This document shows, piece after piece, positions 29,858-47,102 of a stretch of 64,000 nt of DNA. The position numbers and the translations under genes are program-made. Numbering within the stretch: the first letter of the stretch is position 1; the number at the start of each line of letters is the position of its first letter. Under the pieces are notes generated by a model, which saw only the letters and a program-made list of their open reading frames with translations, made no database searches and was not told the origin of the DNA. Location of the stretch: the NCBI RefSeq assembly GCF_025612915.1, contig NC_069116.1:23436307-23500306 (forward strand), written 5' to 3'. Source of the DNA: Magallana angulata. Lineage: Eukaryota > Mollusca > Bivalvia > Ostreida > Ostreidae.

Positions 29858-31010
29858 ACACAAATTTTTCGAAAAGCTACCATCTTTATAATGCAATAGT
29901 AAACAACTGTTTCAGTTGTGTGTACTGGTTGTGTCATTGTAATGCTGTCAATTTCTTAAACAGTCCTTTAAGGAAAATAAACAAATACATGAAGAAAAAA
30001 AAAACCCTCAAATACACATACATCAAATACAAATTATGCATCAGAGGGGTACGTGCATGTACAATAAAAACAAAATCTTTCCCAATTACAGCACATGTGC
30101 CCGATTTCCACAGATTTCTCCTATTTTCGATGTAATAGTCTTAGAGTACAGAAGATTCCCATCGGTTGTGTTTATTTATAGTTGTGTTTATATATAGTTG
30201 TGTTTATCTATAATGGCACATAACTGATAGTTGTAGCTGAACAATTTAACATATGATCTGTCTGTTGAATACTATTATCTAATGTTATAATAAATCTGTA
30301 ACAACATATTCTGGGCACACTACTATGCTGTATATTCTAATTTATTTCCCCACCTATTAATTGTTACAACGATAATTCACTTCCGCAGATTTTAAGACTT
30401 GAATATGGTCCACAATAGCCCATATATTATTTCATTGTAATTTATTGATATTCAAATATCAGAAAACAATCGATAAATGATGTGTTTATGTTTACATATT
30501 ATGTGTCTATTTAAACATGTTATAATATAGATTTTTGGAATAAAAAAATAACCAAACATTTATATCTAACAGCTGGTGAAATATATTGCTTTGTTTAAAC
30601 TGCACGGAATGATTTGGTCCTTATTCTAAATATCAAGATTGTTAAAAAAGAAATAATAAAAATACAAATGTGGTTGGGTTGAATGAAATAAGGTGCAATT
30701 GATATTTTTTCTGAGTTATAGTCCTAGTCAAATTTGAATATAGAAAGCATGTCAGGGAAAGGTGTGATTGACAATGATGTGTGTGTCTTGTTTTGTTTTG
30801 TTTTTTTTTGGGGGGGGGGGGGGGGGGGGGGTGGGGGGGGTTAGGGAACGGGTGGTGGTTTGAACTTGCCTTAACATTAAGTACTTATCAATAACCCTTT
30901 CTGTATTCCACTAACTCCTATTCCTTATGTCAGATATACATATATCATAACCCAGTATGTACAACATTTCACAACATGTGTGATAGAGGCATCTTTTCTA
31001 AAAATTTGGT

Positions 31011-31026
31011 GGCCGTTAAAACGGCC
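31011..31026 (-). terminator. H4 mRNA 3' stem-loop, unit 3
   Basis: GGCCGTTTTAACGGCC on the minus strand. Confidence 0.96.
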
Positions 31027-31067
31027 GTTTGTTGTCCTGTGCGTGTAGCACAAAGGCGGTTGGTTGT

Positions 31068-31391
<324 letters not shown>

Positions 31392-32687
31392 TTAAAGTGT
31401 ACTGAAATGATTATCTACTGCCGCGTGAACAGCTTATAAAGCCCTTTATTTACGACCCGTGAGAGAGCATTCTACCTTGAAAAGTTCGGCAGGGAAAAAT
31501 TAGCAATAAGTAAACTCAACGCTGATTGGCTACAGTGTAAACGCGCCTCGGCGCTTGTTTGTTGACATATTGTCTGCAGGCACTTTTCTCTTATATTTAA
31601 TAAAACTTTTTTGGGTTTCTTTTTTTTTAAAAAGAGGGATGGTGGTATTGAATAAATCATTTGTTCCAGATTTTCTACATCTTACCAAAACATAGGAACA
31701 CAATAATTATTATCATTTTGCTTTTGTTTAATATCATTTTTAAAGTGTAAACACACATTCTGTATTAAATCTAGTAATAAATACATGCAAAGAAAAAAAA
31801 ATCATTTTTCTTACCGGTGAGTACATATCAAAATGAAAACATAATGCAATATGATGATATTTACTTTAGCAATTTCAGTTATAGTGTATAATTTCAATGT
31901 GTATTTCTTCCCTTTTTGATGAATTATGCACCAGTGATTCAGTCAAGTGTTCATTTCATTGAGATAAAAAATACACTTTCCATTCTTTACAAGGAAACCG
32001 AATAAAAGAAAGCAAAATCCGACAAGAACATGAACACATGCTCATGACATACTTTACCACTGAAATATGAAAAAAGAACTACAGGGGACAAATATTACAC
32101 AAATTTCAATTTCATGCAGAATCGCTCTTTTAGTAGTGAATTTTCCTACTTTTAAACAAATTCGTTGCACTATCTTTATATTTTCTTTAACATAACACAC
32201 AGTTATATGTGCGAGCATCATAGCACGAATGTCTGAGACTGTAGTATAAGAATCAAATATGGTTGCAATAATTATAAAATATTATGTGCCATACACATTT
32301 CTGTTGGTAAATTTTAAGTAGTGATGCAAGTACAGCCCTACATTTTCCGGCAATATTTTTCTTGTAATGTTATGACTAAATGCACAACTTTCAGAGAGAA
32401 AAAACAATCACAATGCAATCATATGTATAGCTGTATGGTATAGTATAATATATTCTCTTCAGAAGGGCCTTTTATATTGTGTCAGATCAAATCATTCTAC
32501 ACATTGACCATTGTCATGTTTGTAGTTCACAGTGAAATATGATAAGAAGGGCAGAGTTTAGAAGTACATATTATGTGTGTAGGGTTTAATCTCATGTTTT
32601 CAAAATGTGCACTTTTTACTTATGCAATTTCGTTGAATTGTAGTCGTCATTGATTGTAATATAGGCATCTTTTCTAAATATTTAGGT

Positions 32688-32703
32688 GGCCGTGAAAACG
32701 GCC
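32688..32703 (-). terminator. H3 mRNA 3' stem-loop, unit 4
   Basis: GGCCGTTTTCACGGCC on the minus strand. Confidence 0.96.
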
Positions 32704-32731
32704 GTTTTGTATTTGTCAGAGACAAAGAAAT

Positions 32732-33154
<423 letters not shown>

Positions 33155-34787
33155 TCAAATGAATGAATGAGGCAGTTCGCTCTCTGCATAAATTTTATAC
33201 CGAGTCGAATGAATAACAGGTCTGCCTTCAAAATCACCGCGCCCTCACTAACGACCATTGCCATTGGTTATCTAACTGAGAGAGCCGGCCTGTGATTAGT
33301 CGGTAATAACTCGTGCCCATTGGCCCGGTGCAAAATCATTTCAATCCGGCTTTTGCACAGAATTTGTGAACTTAGAAAATTAGGCGTATATCGGTGAAAT
33401 TTGAATTTAAGAGATACAGAAAAGCAACCAGTATAAGACTAACAGCAAATTTCGATAGAAATACAACATATACATGTCTTTAAAACTATTCAGCGATTTT
33501 CATGTTCATAATCAGATTAAAATCAACAACTCATAGCAACTCAATGCATACATGTAGGCCCTATAATCCGTTAAATACATCCATCAAATTCATAACTGAT
33601 ATAATGTATATGTATACCCTAAAAGGTCGAGTCGCATTATATATTTTTTTCAGAAGCCAAAAATGTTTAGAGAAGAGAGAACAATACATAATCAAGATGC
33701 ACTAAGTACGTTGTATATATATGTACACATATTAGAATATTAAAACAAAAACAAAATATATAAATAAATAAATAAACTTACCACGATATCACAGAAAATG
33801 CCATGGGATGTAATCCAGTGCACTCATCCTGTAAATGCAGAGAGAAATGAGAATAGTCTGCTGTTCCCACATTCATAGTGACTGACACAATCATGTATAT
33901 TTCATCCTGTATATGCACATTTCACATGTTCCTGTCCTGTAGAATTCAACAAAATAATAATTATGACTATGCCCCTTATTTATTTTTTGTTTGCTTTTGA
34001 AAAAGATTGACAAGCACGAATTCAATCACATGTCAAATAAAAAAAAAAAGGTAATGTGCATGCAGCCTCATCCTACATCTATGATTAGATATGTACTTGT
34101 TGAATTAACAATTACATTTAAATGAGTTCTTCTGTTAAAACATTCCAATGGCATGTAAAAAAGATTAAAAAGTAAGTGTTATATGCTGATATATGAATTC
34201 AAAATATTGTGAATTAAACAGGCCTCATTCGACTGATTGTCTCATTTGTGATATTTTCATATCCCTTAATTATTTATTCTTATTATCATAAAAAAAATAA
34301 AAATAAAAAAATTCTCCTTGGAAGGGGGGTGTTAGGTGTTTGGTGGGTTATTTATGGGTTTTTTGGGTTTTTTTTTTTTGTAATGTTGGGGACAGAGGCA
34401 GGGTGGGCATGCTATTGTTTAAAAAAAAAGATATCATTTGCACATTAATATTATTTTTTTTACAAGTTTAATATAAAGGCTAAAAATGTCATATTCATTA
34501 CATGTTTCATGTGAATATATGTCAAGTGCAGAGACTAACATTTTCTAAATATAGGAAAACATGCACAGGTAGTAATAATGCATGTCAATTCATTTTGTTT
34601 GTGTCTGTTTTTTGTTCATTATATCATTCATAATCAATGGATGATATTTCCAATACAAATGAAGAAATAAAGTAATGAATGAATGAATACATGGAATGAA
34701 TACCGACAGTCGTCACCTTTTTTTTATGCGATTTTAAAAACTATGTTTTATTAGATATGCACGCAAGCATGTAATGTTACATTTATG

Positions 34788-34820
<33 letters not shown>

Positions 34821-34868
34821 CGTTTCTTTGTTATTTGTAATTGAGACATCTTTTCGAAAAATATGGGT

Positions 34869-34884
34869 AGCCCTGAAAAGGGCT
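34869..34884 (-). terminator. H1 mRNA 3' stem-loop, unit 4
   Basis: AGCCCTTTTCAGGGCT on the minus strand. Confidence 0.95.
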
Positions 34885-34930
34885 TTTTTTTTTTTTTAAA
34901 GTGAGCAATCTGCAGTGATGCTGGAATTGC

Positions 34931-35521
34931 TTATTTCTTTGCTGCTGCCTTCTTGGGAGTCTTGGCTTTCTTTGCAGCTGACTTCTTAGGTGTCTTGACC
35001 TTCTTTGGCTTGGCTGCTGCCTTCTTTGGGGATTTAGTTGCTGCCTTCTTCTTTGGAGTCTTAACCTTTTTCGGTCCGGCTGCTTTCTTGGGGGACTTCT
35101 TCTTCTTCTCTGCAGTCTTTTTCTCTCCGGCTACCTTCTTTGGTTTTGCTGCTGCGGCCTTCTTGGGTTTTGCTGCCTTAGGCTTGGCAACTTTCTTGGC
35201 CTTTGGCTTCTTCTCAGTCTTGGGCTTGTCACCAAGCTTGAAGGAGCCACTGGCGCCTGTGCCCTTGGCTTGTTTCAGAGCACCTTTCTTCACTCCGTTC
35301 TTCAAAGCCATTTTCAAGTGGGCGTTGATGGAGTTGACGTCGTTGCCGACTTTGTAGTTGGCCATTATGTACTTTAGAATGGCTTGTCTGGAAGATCCGC
35401 CACGCTCTTTCAAAGATTCCAGGGCGGCCCTGATCATGTCAACGTACTTGGGGTGCGCTGCTGGCACCTTAGGCTTTGTAACCTTCTTCTTGGCTGGGGT
35501 TGTGGTTGCTGTATCTGCCAT
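34931..35521 (-). CDS. H1: Linker histone H1, unit 4
   Basis: Fourth H1 copy, 196 aa, identical protein. The unit-specific C at 35819 lies about 300 bp upstream of its start, outside the recognised promoter elements. Confidence 0.99.
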   Translation of the reverse strand: MADTATTTPAKKKVTKPKVPAAHPKYVDMIRAALESLKERGGSSRQAILKYIMANYKVGNDVNSINAHLKMALKNGVKKGALKQAKGTGASGSFKLGDKPKTEKKPKAKKVAKPKAAKPKKAAAAKPKKVAGEKKTAEKKKKSPKKAAGPKKVKTPKKKAATKSPKKAAAKPKKVKTPKKSAAKKAKTPKKAAAKK

Positions 35522-37251
35522 GGTTTCGGACGAAATGGAAACGGCGTTGTATTCACTGCGAACTAAGACGAGGAAATAATGGGGTCACAAGCACTCGCTG
35601 TTTTTGTTTACATCGAGCGCGGACGTCCTCGAAAACATCCCCTAAAATCGAAGCGCTTGTTCATACTGAGGTCGATGTGTGTTTTGATGTTGGTGTTTGC
35701 ATCCTTGTTTCGACGTTTCATAGGCCGCAATTGTAACTATTCTACTAAAAACACGTAATGTGGATATATCTCTAAAGTATTCTCTGCGTTTCGCCCGTAA
35801 AAATATCACTAAAATAATCAAAATTAAACGAAAACATAGGCCAGACTATCATTTAGCAACTGCACAGACAGCTAAAAGTCGCGCAATCTCTCTAAAAATG
35901 ATAATTTTTTAAAACTTATTCAGGGCTATAACCTGTTCACTTACTGAGACATGTATACTCAATGTCGTTTATTGTGGGGTGAAGTAATTCATGTTTCTTT
36001 TTTAACGAAACACGCGACAGCTCCGTGCATCCAGAAACACGCCACACAAAAATACGTGCCGGGAAAATGTTTACTCTAGGAATGGTTATAAATTTAAAAA
36101 CCTGTCGGATAGAACAAATGAGACCAACACATAAATATCAAATTTGACAAAGGAAAAACTATATGTTAGTTTATCTATTACACGCAGCATTCTAGTGCAA
36201 AATACGCTGTAAAATCGTTTTGCTTATATACGAATTGTAATCCGACAAAGAAAAAAAAAATTCCATTCCTTTATTCCTTCACTAATTAATTAAACAAACT
36301 AAAATTTGTAAAAAAGAATTTTTATTTTAAAAATCCATTTCATTCATTCATTCATTCATTTTTTGTATTCATCGCGAACCTATCTTTTTTGATCGTACTG
36401 TCGATATCTATTTATCTATCCCCCCCCCCCCCCCACCCCCCTTTTTTTTTCTAACGCCACCAAATGATTTAGCTGCGCCTCAGAGTGTACACCATTACCT
36501 TAAATTAGAAAGAAATAATATGCGGTACCAAATATGTAATAAACTTTTCCAAGAATGTCATGCGACCAGCATGCGAAGTTAAAACACTTATTCACAGAAC
36601 ACACATTTCATCCCACATTGGTATTTGCATGATCTCTCGTTTAATTTTTCATCCTATATTAATTCTAATACTGAAAAATTTGATTGAAACCATCTACCAG
36701 CAACGTGTGAGGCAAACATCGTAAACTTATTATCTCGAGCTACCTCCAAAAAAAAATCAAAAAAAAAAAAAATCACATGTACATCAGATTGCATTTATAG
36801 ATATATCCATAAGCCTATACAGATGTAGATTTCGAAATTAATGCACATACAATTTATACAATATTCACCCCTAGCTTTCAATATCATTGATCTCTGACAT
36901 AAATGTATCATTCACAGTAGCACTTCATCGAGTATAAGTACATATGAATCGTAATAATTTAACATTTATGTGACAGAGTATGCATGTGTGTATATATATA
37001 TACACGTTTCTTATCAATGGGTTTCAAACACTTCAGTTATATAAACACAGAAACCTAGAATTGTATATTTCCTTTTATACGACAAGTCGTTATCCAAGCA
37101 CACAAAATCAGTTGAGTTAGAAATGTTAATTAATTAACGACCTGGTTATATATATACAGCACGCAAATTGTGCGAACATTCACGTGAATTTCTCCATAGT
37201 CTGTATCATCTATATGCGCCAAGTGTCTATTTATTTATTTTTTTTATTTAT

Positions 37252-37319
<68 letters not shown>

Positions 37320-37650
37320 AAGTCTGGCGATTTCCTTTACAAAATTAAATCGGGGAAAACGTTGATTACATGCAGTCAGGGACGAGGATGGTATTAATTG
37401 ACAGCGTAATAGAAATGAAATTAATCGAAATACAAATAGAATGTGCAAATCGGAATCAAAATATTGAACACAGACAGTTTTAAATTAATATGTGTGTGTT
37501 TCTTTTTTCTTGAAAGCAACTGCACGCACGCTAATATATACCGTTGTCTCGATAATCTAAGAAGCGTGTTATCTACGTGTGCTTTTTATATAAATGCTTA
37601 TGTGCATGTACACTGCATATTATAGAGGCATCTTTTCGAAAAATATGGGT

Positions 37651-37666
37651 GGCCGTGAAAACGGCC
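37651..37666 (-). terminator. H2A mRNA 3' stem-loop, unit 4
   Basis: GGCCGTTTTCACGGCC on the minus strand. Confidence 0.96.
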
Positions 37667-37703
37667 GTTTGGTATAGACAAAAAAGTCGGCAGAGCTGAC
37701 TTT

Positions 37704-38192
<489 letters not shown>

Positions 38193-38351
38193 CTATGCTT
38201 GTCTTATACGCACCTCGGGCAAACCGACCAATTTAATGTTTACAAGGACGTCCGCAATTTACCTGTTCGCTTCAATCCCCCTCGCGTGATATATAAGGCC
38301 GCGATTCGCTTAGCGCCACTCATAGTTTCAGTTTGCCAGCAATCTGTAAAC

Positions 38352-38723
38352 ATGCCACCCAAAGTCGGATCTAAAGGAGCTAAGAAAGCCGCCACCAAGG
38401 CCAAGGCCCAGAGAACTGGGGACAAGAAAAAGCGCAGGAGGAGGAGGGAATCCTACGCTATCTACATCTACAAAGTCCTGAAGCAGGTGCACCCTGACAC
38501 TGGAGTTTCCAGCAAGGCCATGAGCATCATGAATTCTTTCGTCAATGACATCTTCGAGAGAATCGCCGCCGAGGCTTCCCGCCTGGCCCACTACAACAAA
38601 CGCTCAACCATCACCAGCAGAGAAATCCAGACTGCAGTCCGTCTTCTCCTGCCCGGTGAATTGGCCAAGCACGCTGTCTCTGAAGGCACCAAGGCTGTCA
38701 CCAAGTACACCAGCAGCAAGTAA
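38352..38723 (+). CDS. H2B: Histone H2B, unit 4
   Basis: Intact H2B copy, 123 aa, identical to 11605-11976. It is the last H2B of the array in this window. Confidence 0.99.
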   Translation: MPPKVGSKGAKKAATKAKAQRTGDKKKRRRRRESYAIYIYKVLKQVHPDTGVSSKAMSIMNSFVNDIFERIAAEASRLAHYNKRSTITSREIQTAVRLLLPGELAKHAVSEGTKAVTKYTSSK

Positions 38724-38756
38724 ACTGCAAGCAGTGGCAGTTTGATAAAACAAAAC

Positions 38757-38772
38757 GGCCCTTTTCAGGGCC
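38757..38772 (+). terminator. H2B mRNA 3' stem-loop, unit 4
   Basis: GGCCCTTTTCAGGGCC, 33 nt beyond the stop. Confidence 0.96.
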
Positions 38773-39924
38773 ACACAAATTTTTCGAAAAGCTACCATCT
38801 TTATAATGCAATAGTAAACAACTGTTTCAGTTGTGTGTACTGGTTGTGTCATTGTAATGCTGTCAATTTCTTAAACAGTCCTTTAAGGAAAATAAACAAA
38901 TACATGAAGAAAAAAAAAACCCTCAAATACACATACATCAAATACAAATTATGCATCAGAGGGGTACGTGCATGTACAATAAAAACAAAATCTTTCCCAA
39001 TTACAGCACATGTGCCCGATTTCCACAGATTTCTCCTATTTTCGATGTAATAGTCTTAGAGTACAGAAGATTCCCATCGGTTGTGTTTATTTATAGTTGT
39101 GTTTATATATAGTTGTGTTTATCTATAATGGCACATAACTGATAGTTGTAGCTGAACAATTTAACATATGATCTGTCTGTTGAATACTATTATCTAATGT
39201 TATAATAAATCTGTAACAACATATTCTGGGCACACTACTATGCTGTATATTCTAATTTATTTCCCCACCTATTAATTGTTACAACGATAATTCACTTCCG
39301 CAGATTTTAAGACTTGAATATGGTCCACAATAGCCCATATATTATTTCATTGTAATTTATTGATATTCAAATATCAGAAAACAATCGATAAATGATGTGT
39401 TTATGTTTACATATTATGTGTCTATTTAAACATGTTATAATATAGATTTTTGGAATAAAAAAATAACCAAACATTTATATCTAACAGCTGGTGAAATATA
39501 TTGCTTTGTTTAAACTGCACGGAATGATTTGGTCCTTATTCTAAATATCAAGATTGTTAAAAAAGAAATAATAAAAATACAAATGTGGTTGGGTTGAATG
39601 AAATAAGGTGCAATTGATATTTTTTCTGAGTTATAGTCCTAGTCAAATTTGAATATAGAAAGCATGTCAGGGAAAGGTGTGATTGACAATGATGTGTGTG
39701 TCTTGTTTTGTTTTGTTTTTTTTTGGGGGGGGGGGGGGGGGGGGGTGGGGGGGGTTAGGGAACGGGTGGTGGTTTGAACTTGCCTTAACATTAAGTACTT
39801 ATCAATAACCCTTTCTGTATTCCACTAACTCCTATTCCTTATGTCAGATATACATATATCATAACCCAGTATGTACAACATTTCACAACATGTGTGATAG
39901 AGGCATCTTTTCTAAAAATTTGGT

Positions 39925-39940
39925 GGCCGTTAAAACGGCC
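39925..39940 (-). terminator. H4 mRNA 3' stem-loop, unit 4
   Basis: GGCCGTTTTAACGGCC on the minus strand. Confidence 0.96.
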
Positions 39941-39981
39941 GTTTGTTGTCCTGTGCGTGTAGCACAAAGGCGGTTGGTTGT

Positions 39982-40305
<324 letters not shown>

Positions 40306-41601
40306 TTAAAGTGTACTGAAATGATTATCTACTGCCGCGTGAACAGCTTATAAAGCCCTTTATTTACGACCCGTGAGAGAGCATTCTACCTTGAAAAGTT
40401 CGGCAGGGAAAAATTAGCAATAAGTAAACTCAACGCTGATTGGCTACAGTGTAAACGCGCCTCGGCGCTTGTTTGTTGACATATTGTCTGCAGGCACTTT
40501 TCTCTTATATTTAATAAAACTTTTTTGGGTTTCTTTTTTTTTAAAAAGAGGGATGGTGGTATTGAATAAATCATTTGTTCCAGATTTTCTACATCTTACC
40601 AAAACATAGGAACACAATAATTATTATCATTTTGCTTTTGTTTAATATCATTTTTAAAGTGTAAACACACATTCTGTATTAAATCTAGTAATAAATACAT
40701 GCAAAGAAAAAAAAATCATTTTTCTTACCGGTGAGTACATATCAAAATGAAAACATAATGCAATATGATGATATTTACTTTAGCAATTTCAGTTATAGTG
40801 TATAATTTCAATGTGTATTTCTTCCCTTTTTGATGAATTATGCACCAGTGATTCAGTCAAGTGTTCATTTCATTGAGATAAAAAATACACTTTCCATTCT
40901 TTACAAGGAAACCGAATAAAAGAAAGCAAAATCCGACAAGAACATGAACACATGCTCATGACATACTTTACCACTGAAATATGAAAAAAGAACTACAGGG
41001 GACAAATATTACACAAATTTCAATTTCATGCAGAATCGCTCTTTTAGTAGTGAATTTTCCTACTTTTAAACAAATTCGTTGCACTATCTTTATATTTTCT
41101 TTAACATAACACACAGTTATATGTGCGAGCATCATAGCACGAATGTCTGAGACTGTAGTATAAGAATCAAATATGGTTGCAATAATTATAAAATATTATG
41201 TGCCATACACATTTCTGTTGGTAAATTTTAAGTAGTGATGCAAGTACAGCCCTACATTTTCCGGCAATATTTTTCTTGTAATGTTATGACTAAATGCACA
41301 ACTTTCAGAGAGAAAAAACAATCACAATGCAATCATATGTATAGCTGTATGGTATAGTATAATATATTCTCTTCAGAAGGGCCTTTTATATTGTGTCAGA
41401 TCAAATCATTCTACACATTGACCATTGTCATGTTTGTAGTTCACAGTGAAATATGATAAGAAGGGCAGAGTTTAGAAGTACATATTATGTGTGTAGGGTT
41501 TAATCTCATGTTTTCAAAATGTGCACTTTTTACTTATGCAATTTCGTTGAATTGTAGTCGTCATTGATTGTAATATAGGCATCTTTTCTAAATATTTAGG
41601 T

Positions 41602-41617
41602 GGCCGTGAAAACGGCC
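41602..41617 (-). terminator. H3 mRNA 3' stem-loop, unit 5
   Basis: GGCCGTTTTCACGGCC on the minus strand. Confidence 0.96.
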
Positions 41618-41645
41618 GTTTTGTATTTGTCAGAGACAAAGAAAT

Positions 41646-42068
<423 letters not shown>

Positions 42069-43701
42069 TCAAATGAATGAATGAGGCAGTTCGCTCTCTG
42101 CATAAATTTTATACCGAGTCGAATGAATAACAGGTCTGCCTTCAAAATCACCGCGCCCTCACTAACGACCATTGCCATTGGTTATCTAACTGAGAGAGCC
42201 GGCCTGTGATTAGTCGGTAATAACTCGTGCCCATTGGCCCGGTGCAAAATCATTTCAATCCGGCTTTTGCACAGAATTTGTGAACTTAGAAAATTAGGCG
42301 TATATCGGTGAAATTTGAATTTAAGAGATACAGAAAAGCAACCAGTATAAGACTAACAGCAAATTTCGATAGAAATACAACATATACATGTCTTTAAAAC
42401 TATTCAGCGATTTTCATGTTCATAATCAGATTAAAATCAACAACTCATAGCAACTCAATGCATACATGTAGGCCCTATAATCCGTTAAATACATCCATCA
42501 AATTCATAACTGATATAATGTATATGTATACCCTAAAAGGTCGAGTCGCATTATATATTTTTTTCAGAAGCCAAAAATGTTTAGAGAAGAGAGAACAATA
42601 CATAATCAAGATGCACTAAGTACGTTGTATATATATGTACACATATTAGAATATTAAAACAAAAACAAAATATATAAATAAATAAATAAACTTACCACGA
42701 TATCACAGAAAATGCCATGGGATGTAATCCAGTGCACTCATCCTGTAAATGCAGAGAGAAATGAGAATAGTCTGCTGTTCCCACATTCATAGTGACTGAC
42801 ACAATCATGTATATTTCATCCTGTATATGCACATTTCACATGTTCCTGTCCTGTAGAATTCAACAAAATAATAATTATGACTATGCCCCTTATTTATTTT
42901 TTGTTTGCTTTTGAAAAAGATTGACAAGCACGAATTCAATCACATGTCAAATAAAAAAAAAAAGGTAATGTGCATGCAGCCTCATCCTACATCTATGATT
43001 AGATATGTACTTGTTGAATTAACAATTACATTTAAATGAGTTCTTCTGTTAAAACATTCCAATGGCATGTAAAAAAGATTAAAAAGTAAGTGTTATATGC
43101 TGATATATGAATTCAAAATATTGTGAATTAAACAGGCCTCATTCGACTGATTGTCTCATTTGTGATATTTTCATATCCCTTAATTATTTATTCTTATTAT
43201 CATAAAAAAAATAAAAATAAAAAAATTCTCCTTGGAAGGGGGGTGTTAGGTGTTTGGTGGGTTATTTATGGGTTTTTTGGGTTTTTTTTTTTTGTAATGT
43301 TGGGGACAGAGGCAGGGTGGGCATGCTATTGTTTAAAAAAAAAGATATCATTTGCACATTAATATTATTTTTTTTACAAGTTTAATATAAAGGCTAAAAA
43401 TGTCATATTCATTACATGTTTCATGTGAATATATGTCAAGTGCAGAGACTAACATTTTCTAAATATAGGAAAACATGCACAGGTAGTAATAATGCATGTC
43501 AATTCATTTTGTTTGTGTCTGTTTTTTGTTCATTATATCATTCATAATCAATGGATGATATTTCCAATACAAATGAAGAAATAAAGTAATGAATGAATGA
43601 ATACATGGAATGAATACCGACAGTCGTCACCTTTTTTTTATGCGATTTTAAAAACTATGTTTTATTAGATATGCACGCAAGCATGTAATGTTACATTTAT
43701 G

Positions 43702-43734
<33 letters not shown>

Positions 43735-43782
43735 CGTTTCTTTGTTATTTGTAATTGAGACATCTTTTCGAAAAATATGGGT

Positions 43783-43798
43783 AGCCCTGAAAAGGGCT
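43783..43798 (-). terminator. H1 mRNA 3' stem-loop, unit 5
   Basis: AGCCCTTTTCAGGGCT on the minus strand. Confidence 0.95.
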
Positions 43799-43844
43799 TT
43801 TTTTTTTTTTTAAAGTGAGCAATCTGCAGTGATGCTGGAATTGC

Positions 43845-44435
43845 TTATTTCTTTGCTGCTGCCTTCTTGGGAGTCTTGGCTTTCTTTGCAGCTGACTTCT
43901 TAGGTGTCTTGACCTTCTTTGGCTTGGCTGCTGCCTTCTTTGGGGATTTAGTTGCTGCCTTCTTCTTTGGAGTCTTAACCTTTTTCGGTCCGGCTGCTTT
44001 CTTGGGGGACTTCTTCTTCTTCTCTGCAGTCTTTTTCTCTCCGGCTACCTTCTTTGGTTTTGCTGCTGCGGCCTTCTTGGGTTTTGCTGCCTTAGGCTTG
44101 GCAACTTTCTTGGCCTTTGGCTTCTTCTCAGTCTTGGGCTTGTCACCAAGCTTGAAGGAGCCACTGGCGCCTGTGCCCTTGGCTTGTTTCAGAGCACCTT
44201 TCTTCACTCCGTTCTTCAAAGCCATTTTCAAGTGGGCGTTGATGGAGTTGACGTCGTTGCCGACTTTGTAGTTGGCCATTATGTACTTTAGAATGGCTTG
44301 TCTGGAAGATCCGCCACGCTCTTTCAAAGATTCCAGGGCGGCCCTGATCATGTCAACGTACTTGGGGTGCGCTGCTGGCACCTTAGGCTTTGTAACCTTC
44401 TTCTTGGCTGGGGTTGTGGTTGCTGTATCTGCCAT
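43845..44435 (-). CDS. H1: Linker histone H1, unit 5
   Basis: Fifth H1 copy, 196 aa, identical protein, with its full upstream region retained. Confidence 0.99.
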   Translation of the reverse strand: MADTATTTPAKKKVTKPKVPAAHPKYVDMIRAALESLKERGGSSRQAILKYIMANYKVGNDVNSINAHLKMALKNGVKKGALKQAKGTGASGSFKLGDKPKTEKKPKAKKVAKPKAAKPKKAAAAKPKKVAGEKKTAEKKKKSPKKAAGPKKVKTPKKKAATKSPKKAAAKPKKVKTPKKSAAKKAKTPKKAAAKK

Positions 44436-46165
44436 GGTTTCGGACGAAATGGAAACGGCGTTGTATTCACTGCGAACTAAGACGAGGAAATAATGGGGTC
44501 ACAAGCACTCGCTGTTTTTGTTTACATCGAGCGCGGACGTCCTCGAAAACATCCCCTAAAATCGAAGCGCTTGTTCATACTGAGGTCGATGTGTGTTTTG
44601 ATGTTGGTGTTTGCATCCTTGTTTCGACGTTTCATAGGCCGCAATTGTAACTATTCTACTAAAAACACGTAATGTGGATATATCTCTAAAGTATTCTCTG
44701 CGTTTCGCCCGTAAAAATATCACTAAAATAATTAAAATTAAACGAAAACATAGGCCAGACTATCATTTAGCAACTGCACAGACAGCTAAAAGTCGCGCAA
44801 TCTCTCTAAAAATGATAATTTTTTAAAACTTATTCAGGGCTATAACCTGTTCACTTACTGAGACATGTATACTCAATGTCGTTTATTGTGGGGTGAAGTA
44901 ATTCATGTTTCTTTTTTAACGAAACACGCGACAGCTCCGTGCATCCAGAAACACGCCACACAAAAATACGTGCCGGGAAAATGTTTACTCTAGGAATGGT
45001 TATAAATTTAAAAACCTGTCGGATAGAACAAATGAGACCAACACATAAATATCAAATTTGACAAAGGAAAAACTATATGTTAGTTTATCTATTACACGCA
45101 GCATTCTAGTGCAAAATACGCTGTAAAATCGTTTTGCTTATATACGAATTGTAATCCGACAAAGAAAAAAAAAATTCCATTCCTTTATTCCTTCACTAAT
45201 TAATTAAACAAACTAAAATTTGTAAAAAAGAATTTTTATTTTAAAAATCCATTTCATTCATTCATTCATTCATTTTTTGTATTCATCGCGAACCTATCTT
45301 TTTTGATCGTACTGTCGATATCTATTTATCTATCCCCCCCCCCCCCCCACCCCCCTTTTTTTTTCTAACGCCACCAAATGATTTAGCTGCGCCTCAGAGT
45401 GTACACCATTACCTTAAATTAGAAAGAAATAATATGCGGTACCAAATATGTAATAAACTTTTCCAAGAATGTCATGCGACCAGCATGCGAAGTTAAAACA
45501 CTTATTCACAGAACACACATTTCATCCCACATTGGTATTTGCATGATCTCTCGTTTAATTTTTCATCCTATATTAATTCTAATACTGAAAAATTTGATTG
45601 AAACCATCTACCAGCAACGTGTGAGGCAAACATCGTAAACTTATTATCTCGAGCTACCTCCAAAAAAAAATCAAAAAAAAAAAAAATCACATGTACATCA
45701 GATTGCATTTATAGATATATCCATAAGCCTATACAGATGTAGATTTCGAAATTAATGCACATACAATTTATACAATATTCACCCCTAGCTTTCAATATCA
45801 TTGATCTCTGACATAAATGTATCATTCACAGTAGCACTTCATCGAGTATAAGTACATATGAATCGTAATAATTTAACATTTATGTGACAGAGTATGCATG
45901 TGTGTATATATATATACACGTTTCTTATCAATGGGTTTCAAACACTTCAGTTATATAAACACAGAAACCTAGAATTGTATATTTCCTTTTATACGACAAG
46001 TCGTTATCCAAGCACACAAAATCAGTTGAGTTAGAAATGTTAATTAATTAACGACCTGGTTATATATATACAGCACGCAAATTGTGCGAACATTCACGTG
46101 AATTTCTCCATAGTCTGTATCATCTATATGCGCCAAGTGTCTATTTATTTATTTTTTTTATTTAT

Positions 46166-46239
<74 letters not shown>

Positions 46240-46570
46240 AAGTCTGGCGATTTCCTTTACAAAATTAAATCGGGGAAAACGTTGATTACATGCAGTCAGG
46301 GACGAGGATGGTATTAATTGACAGCGTAATAGAAATGAAATTAATCGAAATACAAATAGAATGTGCAAATCGGAATCAAAATATTGAACACAGACAGTTT
46401 TAAATTAATATGTGTGTGTTTCTTTTTTCTTGAAAGCAACTGCACGCACGCTAATATATACCGTTGTCTCGATAATCTAAGAAGCGTGTTATCTACGTGT
46501 GCTTTTTATATAAATGCTTATGTGCATGTACACTGCATATTATAGAGGCATCTTTTCGAAAAATATGGGT

Positions 46571-46586
46571 GGCCGTGAAAACGGCC
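46571..46586 (-). terminator. H2A mRNA 3' stem-loop, unit 5
   Basis: GGCCGTTTTCACGGCC on the minus strand. Confidence 0.96.
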
Positions 46587-46623
46587 GTTTGGTATAGACA
46601 AAAAAGTCGGCAGAGCTGACTTT

Positions 46624-47100
<477 letters not shown>

Positions 47101-47102
47101 TT